This document shows, in pieces, positions 42,937-53,223 of a DNA stretch of 63,396 nt. Position 1 is the stretch's first letter, and every line of letters starts with the position of its first letter. The position numbers were made by a program, and so were the translations under genes. Under the pieces are notes generated by a model. The model was not told the DNA's origin. It did no database searches and worked only from the letters and a program-made list of their open reading frames with translations. The stretch spans positions 1-63,396 of the forward strand of contig CAMFDJ010000018.1 of assembly GCA_945949085.1 (NCBI GenBank), written 5' to 3'. Origin of the DNA: an uncultured Lachnospiraceae bacterium. Its GTDB lineage: Bacteria; Bacillota; Clostridia; Lachnospirales; Lachnospiraceae.

Positions 42937-43356
42937 TTACGCATCCGCCATGTTTCCCTTGATGACCTGAATGAGTGCCCTGTCAAGAAGCAACGGATGA
43001 TGCCAGGGATTCAGAGCGATTCCCGCAATAGTTCCATCGCCAAGCACCATATCCAGGAGTTGCCCGATATCCGCCATAAAGGTTGACATAACTTTTTCTT
43101 TTCCTGCCATCTGCTCTTCAAAGGAGGTAAAAGCGACAAACCATTTTCCTTTTCCCTTGATTTCTTTTACCTGAAGAGAGAGACCGGCAGGCGTTGCATC
43201 CACCGCTACTACGAATTGTCCCTTTTCCTGCATTCTTCTTCGAAGCACGGTAAGCACCAGCGCGAGCGTTTCGTCTGACGGTGCCTCTAATAGCCGTTCT
43301 ATGCTCTCTTCTATTTTTTCATTTCCGATAAGTCCTTCATCCTTTTTCTGCTTCAT
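42937..43356 (-). CDS. SseB-like protein
   Basis: A 139-residue protein resembling the SseB N-terminal domain: FVVAVDATPAGLSLQVKEI, then WFVAFTSFEEQMAGK and the late motif GIALNPWHHPLLL. The molecular role is not known. The ATG at 43356 has AAAGG five bases upstream, and the longer open frame reaches into the end of the degV gene. It follows that gene by about 20 bases. Confidence 0.75.
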   Translation of the reverse strand: MKQKKDEGLIGNEKIEESIERLLEAPSDETLALVLTVLRRRMQEKGQFVVAVDATPAGLSLQVKEIKGKGKWFVAFTSFEEQMAGKEKVMSTFMADIGQLLDMVLGDGTIAGIALNPWHHPLLLDRALIQVIKGNMADA

Positions 43357-43378
43357 AACTGCCTTTCGCAAAATACAA

Positions 43379-44269
43379 TCATTCTTCCTCTTGCTGCGGT
43401 TCCTCTTTCGAAGCGCCCACCTCAGTTTTACCCACATACACAATACCGTATGCGCCGGGACCTATGTGTGTACCGATAGTCGGTCCGATCTCGCGAAACT
43501 TTGCCTCACCGATCATAAGCTCATTTTTTTCCAGTGTATGTGCAAGCAGCGCCGCATTTTTCTTATCATAGGAATATACAAAATAGATTGGATATGCGTC
43601 ATCAATCTCATTCTCTTCCACCAGCTTTGTGATAGCCTTGCATGCATGACGATTTCCAATCTGTTTGCCGCAGACACAGACATGTCCCTCCGCATCCAGA
43701 AGGATAATTGGCTTTAAATTCGCCATTTTCCCGATGCTTGCCGCAGCCCGGGAGATTCTGCCACCCTTAAAAAGATACTCCAGAGTATCAAGTCCTGCAT
43801 AAATCCTGATTCGTGGTATTAAGGCTTCTATCTCCTTCACAATCTCCCGGGCATCCTTTCCTCTGTCCCGGAGCATGACTGCTCTGTCTACCAAAATACG
43901 CATTCCAAGTGTTGCGGTCTTGCTGTCAATGATATAGATATCGTCATATTCCGCCATATCTTTTGCCAAATGCGCCGTCTGATACGTACCGCTCAGTACA
44001 CTTGCAATCAAAATAACAACAACGCTGTCACCTGCTTCTTTTGCATCTTCAAATGCATCCAGAAAGCTTGCCGGAGATGGCTGCGCTGTCTGAGGGAAAT
44101 ATTCCCCTTCCATCAGTCTTTCATAAAATTCTTCTTTGGTCAGCTCTTTTCCATCTAAAAAACTCTCCGTGCCAAATGAAACTGACATTGGCACACATGT
44201 GATTTTTCTCTTTTCAATTTCAGCCTGCGAATAATCCGCTGCGGAATCTGTGATAATTCTAACTGCCAT
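43379..44269 (-). CDS. DegV/FakB-family fatty-acid-binding protein
   Basis: A 296-residue DegV protein. It starts VRIITDSAADYSQAEIEK, contains ILIASVLSGTYQTAHLAKDMA and IDSKTATLGMRILVDRAV, and ends with the domain containing GPTIGTHIGPGAYGIVYVG. Family members bind fatty acids for phosphorylation by FakA. No fakA gene is adjacent. A Glu-rich tail closes it. The Shine-Dalgarno GAAAGGATAAG is good. Confidence 0.93.
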   Translation of the reverse strand: MAVRIITDSAADYSQAEIEKRKITCVPMSVSFGTESFLDGKELTKEEFYERLMEGEYFPQTAQPSPASFLDAFEDAKEAGDSVVVILIASVLSGTYQTAHLAKDMAEYDDIYIIDSKTATLGMRILVDRAVMLRDRGKDAREIVKEIEALIPRIRIYAGLDTLEYLFKGGRISRAAASIGKMANLKPIILLDAEGHVCVCGKQIGNRHACKAITKLVEENEIDDAYPIYFVYSYDKKNAALLAHTLEKNELMIGEAKFREIGPTIGTHIGPGAYGIVYVGKTEVGASKEEPQQEEE

Positions 44270-44410
44270 TTTTTCTTATCCTTTCATACATGTTGTTTCT
44301 AATTTTTGCGAAACACAGCAATATCGCAGATACAGATGTACAAGCCGTGATTTGAACGGATGGGACATCCGGCAAATAACATTGCGCGTTTCACAATGAT
44401 GTAAGGTTGC

Positions 44411-45961
44411 TTATTTCGACTCGTGATATGCTTCCTCAGTGTTAACATTCCAAATATTGCTCTTATCCTTTGTTCCGGAAAGAATATTTTTTACCGCCTC
44501 AAAGGAAGTGCACATAGAATGGTCAATATTATTATATCTGTGCTGTCCGTTTCTTCCGACGCAATACAGATTTTCAATTGTATTCAGATAAGCAATCAGC
44601 TCATCCATGCGGTCATACGTGTCAAAATAAGCCGGGTATGCTTTCTTTACCTTTTCCATATGCGTATCTAGGACGTCTCCTTCGCTGTCGATCAAACCGA
44701 TTTTGACCATTTCTGCCACGCCGAGGGCTGAGAACTGCTCCTGCGTCATATTCCAATGTTCGTCTCCCTCGTTTACAAAGTATTCCAGTCCTACCCAGAC
44801 CGTATGCTCCAAATCCTTTACCATATAAGGCGACCAGTTATTGTAAATCTGAAAACGTCCCATAAGCACTCTTCGATCCTGCACATAAACCCAGCAATCC
44901 GGAACAATATCGCTTACCGTTTTCAGTTTTGTTTTGTTCTGTAGCTTCAGCTTTGGCACCAGAACACCAAGCGTCATATAGTCACGATAGGGAAGCCCTG
45001 CCGCAATAGCAGCTGCTTCACCCGGTACATCATTCATTCCTGCCACCAAATCCTTTACCGGCATGGAAGAAATGATGTAATCGCCATCTATTGCATATTC
45101 TATGCCATCTTTTTCATAGGTCAGACCGGTCAGATGTCCATCGCAAGCTTTATGGATTTTGGTAACCTTCGCATTCTTATAGATGATTCCGCCCATCTGC
45201 GTAATCTTATCAGCAGTCACTTCCCAAAGCTGCCCCGGTCCGAGTTTTGGATATTTGAACTGTTCAATCAAAGAAGTCTCCACTTTTCGATTCTTCTTAT
45301 GAAACACTTTTCCAAAAACATCTTTTAAGATTGCTCCAATGGAAAGCCCCTTTACACGCTGTTTCCCCCAGGAAGCATCAATCTCGCGCGGATGTCTGCC
45401 CCAAAGATTCTCCGTATAATATTCAAAGAACATTTCATATAATTTTCTTCCGAATCGGTTTACATAAAGATTTTCCAGGTTATCCTCCGGAAGTTTATGA
45501 AACAGGGAAGCCAAATAGCTAAAGCCAACCTTCATGGTTGTAATAAATCCCATATTTTTAAAGGTTTCCGGTTTTAATGAAATTGGGTAATCATAGAATT
45601 TATCATCAAAAAAGATACGGGACACGCGATGTCTGGTTAACATAACCTCATCCTCTTTTTCAGGATCGGGTCCCTGATCCGCAAGGGGCACCTCGCGATT
45701 TAACAGTTTGTCATCGAAAGAAGCTGCTCCCTGCATCGGAAGCATCGCATCCCACCATTCGTTCACCTTGGGTACCTTGGAAAAGAAACGATGTCCTCCC
45801 ATGTCCATACGGTTTCCTTTATAATTCACAGTCTTGGAAATACCGCCAAAGCAGTCGGATTCCTCAAAAATGACAACTTCCATATCTTGCGTCTGCCGAA
45901 GCAGTTCGTAGGCAGCAGTCAGACCCGCAGGTCCAGCTCCGATTATCAGTGCTCGTTTCAT
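44411..45961 (-). CDS. FAD-dependent amine oxidase / UDP-galactopyranose-mutase-like oxidoreductase
   Basis: A 516-residue flavoprotein. The FAD-binding motif [14 protein letters not shown] is at the N-terminus, and [12 protein letters not shown] follows. GHRFFSK and a C-terminal region with [13 protein letters not shown] match enzymes of the amine oxidase/protoporphyrinogen oxidase superfamily, several of which act on nucleotide sugars. The substrate is unknown. The AAAGGAGAAATT Shine-Dalgarno is strong. No adjacent glycosyltransferase was found. In the 140 bases between it and degV, only a GAAAC/GCAAT inverted repeat stands out. Confidence 0.75.
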   Translation of the reverse strand: MKRALIIGAGPAGLTAAYELLRQTQDMEVVIFEESDCFGGISKTVNYKGNRMDMGGHRFFSKVPKVNEWWDAMLPMQGAASFDDKLLNREVPLADQGPDPEKEDEVMLTRHRVSRIFFDDKFYDYPISLKPETFKNMGFITTMKVGFSYLASLFHKLPEDNLENLYVNRFGRKLYEMFFEYYTENLWGRHPREIDASWGKQRVKGLSIGAILKDVFGKVFHKKNRKVETSLIEQFKYPKLGPGQLWEVTADKITQMGGIIYKNAKVTKIHKACDGHLTGLTYEKDGIEYAIDGDYIISSMPVKDLVAGMNDVPGEAAAIAAGLPYRDYMTLGVLVPKLKLQNKTKLKTVSDIVPDCWVYVQDRRVLMGRFQIYNNWSPYMVKDLEHTVWVGLEYFVNEGDEHWNMTQEQFSALGVAEMVKIGLIDSEGDVLDTHMEKVKKAYPAYFDTYDRMDELIAYLNTIENLYCVGRNGQHRYNNIDHSMCTSFEAVKNILSGTKDKSNIWNVNTEEAYHESK

Positions 45962-46028
45962 AATTTCTCCTTTAACACCGTGTACTGTCTGTTCATAATG
46001 CGCTTTTTATCACACAGATATAATGATT

Positions 46029-46059
46029 TTACCACAACGGCACTCATATTACCACAACG
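46029..46059. promoter_or_regulatory. Two direct 11-bp repeats upstream of the FAD oxidoreductase
   Basis: TTACCACAACG occurs at 46029-46039 and again at 46049-46059, exactly 20 bp apart, two helical turns. On the minus strand this lies about 70-100 bases before the gene start. This suggests a regulator site, but no regulator or promoter was identified. Nothing else in 45962-46254 could be assigned, apart from the radA terminator. Confidence 0.45.
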
Positions 46060-46080
46060 ATTCCAATAATCAACAAAAGA

Positions 46081-46103
46081 CCCGACGATGTATCATCGTC
46101 GGG
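46081..46103 (-). terminator. Terminator of the gntR-clpC-radA operon
   Basis: CCCGACGATG / CATCGTCGGG, a 10-bp perfect stem with a 3-base loop. On the minus strand it is followed by TCTTTTG. It lies about 150 bases after radA. Confidence 0.8.
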
Positions 46104-46254
46104 CCTTCTGTTGTGTAAAAGGGGAATTTTTCCGGAATTGCTAATTAGCACACTTGATTTCTCAAGTTCGATGTAAGTATATTACTTTTTTCTCCCTACA
46201 TCTACAAATATATTACAAAGAAATAACACTATATTGCTCTCTGTGTCGTTTCTA

Positions 46255-47631
46255 TCAGAAAACTTGCTCTATAACCTGCGCAAGATTTGAAACACCAATG
46301 ATTTTTATTCCTGTTTTGTCTGCCGTCGTGAGCATTTCATAGTTTGACTGTGGCATCACACACAAGGTAAAACCAAGCTTTTTTGCCTCCTGCAATCTGC
46401 GCTCTGCCATACTGACACCCCGCACCTCCCCGGAAAGACCTACCTCCCCGAAAATAACAGTTCTGTCATCCATCGCAACATTCTGATAGCTGGAAATCAT
46501 CGCAATCACAATCGCCAGGTCAAGCGCCGGTTCCATCAGCTTCATGCCACCTGCCAGATTCACATAGGCATCCATCTGTCCCATGTGCAGGCCAAGACGT
46601 TTTTCCAGGACCGCCATCAGAAGATTGACCCTGTTAAAATCCGTTCCGGTAGTCTGTCTTCTCGGGATATTAAAATTGGAGTCACACACCAATGCCTGGA
46701 TTTCGATCAGCATCGGTCTGCTTCCCTCCATCGCGCAGGCAACCACAGATCCGCTTGCTCCGCAAGGTCTGCCGGAAAGCATATATTCCGAAGGATTTTC
46801 CACTTCTCGCAGACCATTCTCGCGCATCTCAAACACCCCGATCTCATTGGTCGAGCCAAATCGGTTCTTGACACCGCGCAGGATACGGTAAGAGGCATGT
46901 CGTTCCCCTTCAAAATACAGAACGGTATCCACCATATGCTCAAGCACACGCGGACCTGCCACAGTTCCCTCTTTTGTCACATGCCCTACAATAAAAATAG
47001 AAACGGTAAGACTTTTTGCCATGCGCAAAAAAACGCCTGTCGCCTCACGAACCTGCGACACACTTCCCGGTGCGGATGAGACTCTGTCACAGAACATTGT
47101 CTGGATAGAGTCGATAATCACCACCTGCGGTCTTTCCTTTTCAATGACCCACTCTATGCTGTCAAGATCCGTTTCACAGAGCAGGGACAGTGCATCCGAA
47201 AACTCTCCCAGTCTCTGTGCACGCAATTTGATCTGTCTGAGGGATTCCTCCCCTGAGATATACAAAACCTTTCTTCCGTCCAAAGCCAGCAGTCTGCACA
47301 TCTGCAGAAGAAGCGTAGACTTGCCGATACCGGGATCTCCTCCCACTAAGACAAGCTGACCGGGTACTATGCCCCCGCCTAATACCCGGTCTAATTCTGC
47401 TATATGCGTATAAAATTTATCTTCCTCCCGCATCGAAACGGCTGAAAGCGTCTGCGGCTTAACCGTAAGACTTCGCCCCGACGCCTTATCGCCTGTAGCC
47501 TTTCCCGTGCGCATCACTTCCTCGGTCATGGTATTCCATTCCCTGCAACCCGGACACTGTCCCATCCATTTGGAAGACTCAAAGCCACAATTTGAACAAA
47601 AGAATGCTGAAACCTGTTTCATCTTAGCCAT
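46255..47631 (-). CDS. radA: DNA repair protein RadA (Sms)
   Basis: A 458-residue RadA. The N-terminal zinc finger is CSNCGFESSKWMGQCPGC, the RecA-like domain has Walker A GGDPGIGKSTLL, and KNRFGSTNEIGVFEM is the family KNRFG motif. The C-terminal Lon-like domain has LAGGMKLMEPALDLAIV. RadA drives branch migration in recombination. It is the last gene of the operon, three bases after the short family protein. Confidence 0.96.
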   Translation of the reverse strand: MAKMKQVSAFFCSNCGFESSKWMGQCPGCREWNTMTEEVMRTGKATGDKASGRSLTVKPQTLSAVSMREEDKFYTHIAELDRVLGGGIVPGQLVLVGGDPGIGKSTLLLQMCRLLALDGRKVLYISGEESLRQIKLRAQRLGEFSDALSLLCETDLDSIEWVIEKERPQVVIIDSIQTMFCDRVSSAPGSVSQVREATGVFLRMAKSLTVSIFIVGHVTKEGTVAGPRVLEHMVDTVLYFEGERHASYRILRGVKNRFGSTNEIGVFEMRENGLREVENPSEYMLSGRPCGASGSVVACAMEGSRPMLIEIQALVCDSNFNIPRRQTTGTDFNRVNLLMAVLEKRLGLHMGQMDAYVNLAGGMKLMEPALDLAIVIAMISSYQNVAMDDRTVIFGEVGLSGEVRGVSMAERRLQEAKKLGFTLCVMPQSNYEMLTTADKTGIKIIGVSNLAQVIEQVF

Positions 47632-47633
47632 TC

Positions 47634-48047
47634 TTATGCTTCAACCACCTTTACATGTACTTCATCCACATCCGCGAGTTCTACGCTGATACTCAGCTTG
47701 CCGCCCAGATTCGTTTTCATTCTGCCAACACTGCTGCCCGCAAAAAATACCTCATATTCTGTGTCGTCACACAGTCCTAATGTAATCTGCGCATCTTCAT
47801 CACCTGAAACGGTAAAGGAAACACCATCAACGGCCTCCTCAAAATGATTCACACTTGTGCCCGGAACTGATTCATATAAGAACATTCCGTTCTTTTCCAG
47901 CTTTGTCATAGTAGCAAATGTTTTTACCTTATACAGATCACCTTCATGTGCAAAATCCTCCAGCTTCGCTTTCTGCGCAAGTGTGTGATTTCCAAAACTG
48001 ATGCTGCCGTCTGCTTCGCTGCGAAGCAACTCCTGTACTACTGCCAT
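47634..48047 (-). CDS. Conserved Lachnospiraceae-type small protein ('endosialidase' label doubtful)
   Basis: A 137-residue acidic protein, MAVVQELLRSEADGSISFGN, with LYKVKTFATMTKLEKNGMF and GGKLSISVEL near the C-terminus. It is mostly beta. Similar proteins in related genomes are often called endosialidase, but at 137 residues it lacks any glycosidase domain, so I treat it as a protein of unknown function. It lies between clpC and radA, with AGGAGGAC before its ATG. Confidence 0.75.
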   Translation of the reverse strand: MAVVQELLRSEADGSISFGNHTLAQKAKLEDFAHEGDLYKVKTFATMTKLEKNGMFLYESVPGTSVNHFEEAVDGVSFTVSGDEDAQITLGLCDDTEYEVFFAGSSVGRMKTNLGGKLSISVELADVDEVHVKVVEA

Positions 48048-48133
48048 TCTTCAAGTCCTCCTGCTCTGTATCTTTTTCCTTTATCCTCTGCAGATTTACT
48101 CTGCGTTTCTTTCTCATGATTCGTGATAAACCA

Positions 48134-48142
48134 AGTATACCA
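48134..48142 (-). promoter_or_regulatory. Possible internal extended -10 promoter before the 137-residue gene
   Basis: Minus-strand TGGTATACT, an extended -10 box (TGnTATACT), with no good -35. It may give an extra transcript for the small gene and radA. Confidence 0.35.
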
Positions 48143-48169
48143 CAATCGTCTGTTTTTTTCTATGGTGTT

Positions 48170-50599
48170 TTACTCTTTCACACGAAATAGTACCTGCTCT
48201 TTTACGACCGATGCAGTCACCTTATCTCCGGCCTTGATCTTACCTGCCAGAATCTCCTGCGCCATCGGATCCTCTACCGCAGTCTGAATCGCTCTCTTCA
48301 GCGGTCTGGCTCCCATTTTTACATCACAATATTTTTTGACCAGATAATCCTTTAGCGATGCACTGATCGATAGCTGCAGGTCCATCTGCTCCTTGCAACG
48401 TTTTATCAGGTCTGCGGAAAGCAGTGTCACAATCTGCCTGAGTTCTTTCTCATTTAACGGTCTGAACACCATGATCTCATCAATTCTGTTGATGAATTCC
48501 GGTTTAAACAGGCGTTTTACCTCCTCCATAACACCTTCCTTCATCTTTGCATAATTCTGCTCCTGCGTTGCCGCCACCGCAAAGCCAAGATTCTTAGGTT
48601 CCACAATACGACCGGCTCCCGCATTGGAGGTCATGATAATAATAGTATTTTTGAAGCTGACCTTCCGTCCTTTGGAATCCGTGATATGCCCGTCATCAAG
48701 TACCTGCAGAAGAATATTGAACACATCGGGATGCGCTTTTTCAATCTCGTCAAACAGGACAACGCTGTACGGATGCCTTCTGACTTTTTCACTGAGCTGA
48801 CCGCCGTCATCATGTCCGACATATCCCGGAGGTGAACCGATCATCTTGGCAATGGAGTGCGGCTCCATATATTCTGACATATCCACGCGGATCAGATCGT
48901 TTTGTGAACCAAACATGACCTCCGCAAGTGCCTTGGAAAGCTCTGTCTTTCCCACACCAGTAGGTCCTAAGAATAAGAAGGAACCGATCGGTCGATTCGG
49001 ATCGGCAAGACCCACGCGTCCTCTTCTGATTGCTTTGGATACTGCCTCCACAGCTTCAGACTGTCCAATGACACGCTTATGCAAAATGGTTTCAAGCTTA
49101 AGAAGTCTTTCGCTTTCCTTCTCTTCAAGCTTCTGCAGAGGTATCTTAGCCCACCGTGACACCACGGCTGCAATCTCCTCCCCTGTGACGACCAGACTCT
49201 TATCCGTCACTTTCCTGTGATATTGCTTCATTGCCGCCTTGTATTTCTTTTGGAGCTTTTCCTGCGCAAGTCTCTGCTCATGCGCCTGGGAAAACGCCTC
49301 AAATTTGAGGGAACGTTCAATCTGCACAGAGAGGTGATCAATCTCCGCCTTTAATGCATCACATTTTGTCGGCACCTTCAAGCCATCCAGCTTCATTGCT
49401 GCTGCCGCTTCATCAATCAGATCGATTGCCTTATCAGGCAAATTTCTGTCATTGATATATCTGGCAGACAGCTTGACTGCTGCTTCCACAGCCTGCTCAG
49501 ATATCGTGACATGATGATGCTCCTCATATTTATGCTTCACACCGGAGACAATCTGAATTGCCTCCAAAATGCCGGGTTCCTCAACCATCACTGTCTGCAG
49601 TCTGCGTTCCAACGCCGCATCCTTCTCAATATGCTTGCGATATTCTTCAATGGTGGTTGCACCGATCAGCTGCAGTTCTCCTCTGGCAAGAGAGGGCTTT
49701 AAGATATTGGAAGCATCAATCGCTCCCTCTGCGCCCCCCGCACCAATGATCGTATGGATCTCATCCAGGAAGAGTATGATATTGCCGTCTGCAATCACCT
49801 CTTTCATCAGTCTCTTGATGCGCTCCTCAAACTCTCCGCGATATTTACTCCCTGCTACCATGCCTGACAGATCCAGCGTCATAACGCGCTTCCCCAGCAT
49901 AGACTGCGGTACATTTCCGCTCTGGATGCGTTGCGCAAGACCTTCCACAATGGCAGTCTTGCCAACACCCGGTTCCCCGATCAGGCAGGGATTGTTTTTG
50001 GTTCTTCTGCTCAGGATCTGAATCACTCTGGTAATCTCGTCCTCTCTGCCAATCACAGGATCAAGCTTTCCCTGCTCTGCCAGAAGTGTCATATCCCGGC
50101 TATACTGCTTGAGCATTTTGGCCGGCGCATTATTCTTTGCCGAAGCCTCCTCTTTTACCGTCGTCTGATCCATCCCCATTGCAACCAGCAGATCCATATA
50201 GACCTTTTGCGGATTGATACCAAGCGACTGCAATAGCCTGATTGCACTGTTATTTCCTTCCCGGATCAGCGCAATCAGGATATGCTCTGTCCCAATCTGC
50301 CCGGCATGGTATCGAAGCGCCGTCTCCTGCGCCTCTTCCAGAATTTTCTCCGCGCGCGGAGAATATCCATCCTGTTCTTTTATCGCGAGAAATCCGGGGG
50401 GTGCAATCATATCGCGTATCATTTCGTAGATCTTATCCTCCGATACCCCACTCTCCAAAAGGGCCTGTGCTGCCATACCGGTCTGCTGTCTGACAAGTCC
50501 CAGCAGAATATGCTCTGTCCCAATATAATTCTGATTCAGCGATCTGGCTGCTCTTGCAGCCAGACCCAAAGCCACCTTGGCTTTGTCTGTATATTCCAT
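48170..50599 (-). CDS. clpC: ClpC-type AAA+ unfoldase of the Clp protease
   Basis: An 809-residue class I Clp ATPase. Two N-terminal repeats ([20 protein letters not shown] and [17 protein letters not shown]) are followed by NBD1 with [15 protein letters not shown] (about residue 207), a middle coiled coil, and NBD2 with [15 protein letters not shown] (about 550). The ClpP-binding tripeptide is LGF in PKNLGFAVA. It should unfold proteins for ClpP. In Bacillus, clpC follows ctsR-mcsA-mcsB; here those genes are absent and a GntR regulator precedes. AGGAGGATTCC is a strong Shine-Dalgarno. Confidence 0.95.
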   Translation of the reverse strand: MEYTDKAKVALGLAARAARSLNQNYIGTEHILLGLVRQQTGMAAQALLESGVSEDKIYEMIRDMIAPPGFLAIKEQDGYSPRAEKILEEAQETALRYHAGQIGTEHILIALIREGNNSAIRLLQSLGINPQKVYMDLLVAMGMDQTTVKEEASAKNNAPAKMLKQYSRDMTLLAEQGKLDPVIGREDEITRVIQILSRRTKNNPCLIGEPGVGKTAIVEGLAQRIQSGNVPQSMLGKRVMTLDLSGMVAGSKYRGEFEERIKRLMKEVIADGNIILFLDEIHTIIGAGGAEGAIDASNILKPSLARGELQLIGATTIEEYRKHIEKDAALERRLQTVMVEEPGILEAIQIVSGVKHKYEEHHHVTISEQAVEAAVKLSARYINDRNLPDKAIDLIDEAAAAMKLDGLKVPTKCDALKAEIDHLSVQIERSLKFEAFSQAHEQRLAQEKLQKKYKAAMKQYHRKVTDKSLVVTGEEIAAVVSRWAKIPLQKLEEKESERLLKLETILHKRVIGQSEAVEAVSKAIRRGRVGLADPNRPIGSFLFLGPTGVGKTELSKALAEVMFGSQNDLIRVDMSEYMEPHSIAKMIGSPPGYVGHDDGGQLSEKVRRHPYSVVLFDEIEKAHPDVFNILLQVLDDGHITDSKGRKVSFKNTIIIMTSNAGAGRIVEPKNLGFAVAATQEQNYAKMKEGVMEEVKRLFKPEFINRIDEIMVFRPLNEKELRQIVTLLSADLIKRCKEQMDLQLSISASLKDYLVKKYCDVKMGARPLKRAIQTAVEDPMAQEILAGKIKAGDKVTASVVKEQVLFRVKE

Positions 50600-50636
50600 A
50601 TCGGAATCCTCCTGCTTTTGATAATAGTCTTACAAT

Positions 50637-51008
50637 TTATCCATTCCATTCATCATAAATAGAATCAATCAACTTGTGCATCTCCTCACGGGAAATATTT
50701 TTACAACTTGCCTGCGCCAAAATGACCCGAAGCTGTTTCCGAAGCTGCTGTATAGCCTCCATCTTATCGATATCAACGGCAATCACTGCCCCTCGCCTGC
50801 GGTCAACCTTCACAAAGCCTTCCTGCTTTAGTACAGTATAAGCCTTATTCACAGTATGCATATTAATGCCGATGGTATCTGCAAGCTGGCGCACACTCGG
50901 AAGGAGATCGCCCTCCTGATACTGCGAGGTAGCGATCCCCAAAATAATCTGATTTCGAAGCTGCATATAAATTGCTTCATCACTGTTAAAATCAATTTCA
51001 ATTATCAT
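50637..51008 (-). CDS. GntR-family regulator, YtrA type
   Basis: A 123-residue short GntR protein: an N-terminal winged helix (IYMQLRNQIILGIATSQYQEGDLLPSVRQLADTIGINMHTVNKAY) and a small C-terminal helical part without the large effector domain, as in YtrA. These normally sit beside an ABC transporter, but here the next gene is clpC, 37 bases away. Start: ATG 51008 with AGAAGG eight bases upstream; a GTG three codons earlier is possible. A perfect palindrome in its promoter suggests autoregulation. Confidence 0.88.
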   Translation of the reverse strand: MIIEIDFNSDEAIYMQLRNQIILGIATSQYQEGDLLPSVRQLADTIGINMHTVNKAYTVLKQEGFVKVDRRRGAVIAVDIDKMEAIQQLRKQLRVILAQASCKNISREEMHKLIDSIYDEWNG

Positions 51009-51017
51009 ACGTATCAC

Positions 51018-51060
51018 CTTCTGTTATATATAGTCTATAACAGAAGAAACAGAATGTCAA
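51018..51060 (-). promoter_or_regulatory. GntR promoter with palindromic operator
   Basis: Minus-strand TTGACA (51055-51060), 17-base spacer, TAGACT (51032-51037). A perfect palindrome CTTCTGTTATA-N7-TATAACAGAAG (51018-51046) spans the -10 region and the start. Repression by the adjacent GntR protein would affect the whole clpC-radA operon. Confidence 0.85.
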
Positions 51061-53192
51061 TCTTTGCCTATATTGATAAACTCAAATTCAAAATCATCAT
51101 CCAGTTCATCCGGTCCGGCCTCTCTTGTCAGAGAAACCGTTCTGGTTTCAAGTGTGTAAATCGGCACAGACTTCCTCTTTTGTGATTGCTTCTCCGGCGG
51201 TACTACGGTAACGGGAATTCTTCCTGTCGTATACGTGACTCCTCTGTCTGTTACCTCTTTCTTGACAACGATTTTCTCCTGCCCCTGCAAATCCTGTGCT
51301 TTTTTCTCTGCCGCTTCCAGTCTTTCTCTCGCCTTTTGTTCTGCGAGCGCCTGTTTTTCCGCCAGTCTCTGCGCCTGTCTTTTGGCCTCTTCCTGCTTTT
51401 TCTTTTCTGCCGCTTCCCGTTTTGCCCTTGCCTTTTCATCCTTGGCAATTTCTCTTTCCAAAGCAGCTCTTCTGGCCGCTTTCTGCTTTTCCTCCATTGC
51501 GGCAGCTGCAGCATTTGCTGCCTCCTGCTCCTTTTGCAACTTATCCGCAGCAGCTTCATCATCGGATGCAGAAGTGATCTCTATCTGCATCCGCACCTCA
51601 TCCCGAGATGCTTTCGAGGCTTCGGGCATCTCATCTGCCGTTTCTTCCGTCTTCTCTTTTATCGCTTCCGCAGTCTGATTTTCCGCTTGCGTCTCTTTCT
51701 GTTCCTTCTGAACCGCTTCGCGTTTTTCTGTATGACTTCTGTTTTTCTTTCCCGCTTTTGATGGCGTACGCCCTGCATCTTTTCCTGCAGACTCAAGTTC
51801 ATCCATCAGTTCCTTATTTCTGAGAAACAGATTGAGAATCAGCATCAAAAGTCCCACAATCACGATAGCCAGCATACCGGCTATCATCGCTGTCTTTTGT
51901 CCCGTTTTTCCGTCCCCGCCTGCCGAAGCGGAATAAGGCAGAAATCTCTGGCATGTCCCCTGCAGGGCATCATACATGAAATAACCATACGACCCATCCT
52001 GATCAACTGCATAAAGCAAATAGAAATCCTTTGCCTGCTGCATTGCATTTTTGACCTGATATGCCTGCAAATAGCTGTTATTCCACTGCATATCCTTCTG
52101 TTCAAAACCGTCAGGTACCTTTTCTTTTGCAGCAACGGGCACAACATAATGCGCGCTTCCCATCTGAATCTGAATAAACAGGCTGATTGCTGTTCCCTTC
52201 TCATCACAGATATAAAAATCACCCATGCCATCCGCTCCGGAAATTGCATACACAAGCGTGAGATCTCCGGCTTCAAAATAAGCCCCTTCTACTGTCTGTC
52301 CTGCAAATTCCACATCCTTCTTTACACATCCCTGCGGCAAAAGTCCGCTGTCAAACCCTCTCGATACTTGATAAGTAATATCATCCAGCTGAAAAGTCAG
52401 ATTTCCGGATGCGCTCTCCAAAGGATTCACCTGTGGCAGAACACTTGACGCAGGCTGCACTTCCTGCTCCGTCTGTTCCGCGTTTTCTGTCTGCTGACCA
52501 TCCTCTCTGGTAATGGTAAAATGGTAGGTAAGCGTACTGCCATCCTGCGCTGTAATCGTAATGACAGCCTGATTTTCACCCTCCTTCAGATTTTTGAAAC
52601 CACTGGCTGCCGTTATCTGCGCATGTTCCTCGGAAACGCCACCACTGACCGTGATATCCGTCACATCATTGCCAACCAGGATTGTATAATCCGTCACTGC
52701 CGGTGAAAATGCCGGTGTAAGCGTGCCCGGGTTTACAGACAATCCACGAAGCGTGGCATCCGATGACAGATCAGCACTTTGCGCAGCGCCAACCGCTACA
52801 CTTGCAGTGCCCGTAGCCAGGTCGTTCCCATCCTCGCCAAGGATAGCCTCCACCGATACATTTGCAGTTCCCTGTGAAAGCGCCTTAAACTGAATCGCCG
52901 CATCCGTGGAAGACAAAGTCAGAAGTCCCCCGCCTCCGCCGCAATCCACATCACACGATACATACTCAAGGAGCTGTGTATCATAAGTCACCCGGATCTG
53001 CGGTGCCACGGAAGGATCCTCCGGCTCTGATGCCTTCACAGAAACTGTCACAGTATCCGCAATCTGCACACTCGCCTTATCCACTGTCATTGTCACGGTT
53101 CCCTCTGCCAGAGCCGTAATCCCTGTCAGAAGTATACCAGCCATAATTCCAGGCAACAGTGCCATGAACTTATCACCCATACGTTTTTTCAT
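51057..53192 (-). CDS. Membrane protein with cohesin/cadherin-like ectodomains and long charged cytosolic coiled coil
   Basis: A 711-residue protein. A signal peptide (about residues 1-29) precedes a Cohesin-like domain (about 32-125), then a cadherin-like beta-sandwich domain (about 145-232, TLRGLSVNPGTLTPAFSPAV). A linker and unknown ectodomain follow. A membrane segment (MLAIVIVGLLMLILNLFL, about 435-453) leads to a cytosolic part of 250 residues rich in Lys, Glu and Ala (EAANAAAAAMEEKQKAARRA) that should be a long helix. A small C-terminal domain ends it. It may link the cell surface to cytosolic structures. It follows the SH3/glucosaminidase gene by 31 bases. AAGGAAGGA precedes the ATG. 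Confidence 0.7.
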   Translation of the reverse strand: MKKRMGDKFMALLPGIMAGILLTGITALAEGTVTMTVDKASVQIADTVTVSVKASEPEDPSVAPQIRVTYDTQLLEYVSCDVDCGGGGGLLTLSSTDAAIQFKALSQGTANVSVEAILGEDGNDLATGTASVAVGAAQSADLSSDATLRGLSVNPGTLTPAFSPAVTDYTILVGNDVTDITVSGGVSEEHAQITAASGFKNLKEGENQAVITITAQDGSTLTYHFTITREDGQQTENAEQTEQEVQPASSVLPQVNPLESASGNLTFQLDDITYQVSRGFDSGLLPQGCVKKDVEFAGQTVEGAYFEAGDLTLVYAISGADGMGDFYICDEKGTAISLFIQIQMGSAHYVVPVAAKEKVPDGFEQKDMQWNNSYLQAYQVKNAMQQAKDFYLLYAVDQDGSYGYFMYDALQGTCQRFLPYSASAGGDGKTGQKTAMIAGMLAIVIVGLLMLILNLFLRNKELMDELESAGKDAGRTPSKAGKKNRSHTEKREAVQKEQKETQAENQTAEAIKEKTEETADEMPEASKASRDEVRMQIEITSASDDEAAADKLQKEQEAANAAAAAMEEKQKAARRAALEREIAKDEKARAKREAAEKKKQEEAKRQAQRLAEKQALAEQKARERLEAAEKKAQDLQGQEKIVVKKEVTDRGVTYTTGRIPVTVVPPEKQSQKRKSVPIYTLETRTVSLTREAGPDELDDDFEFEFINIGKD

Positions 53193-53223
53193 ATTCTTGT
53201 CCTTCCTTCTCCTACTATCCCCG

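Noticed and set aside
47634..48047. Annotating the 137-residue protein as an endosialidase
   Set aside because: The protein is far too short and shows no glycosidase motif; the label is probably inherited from database names.
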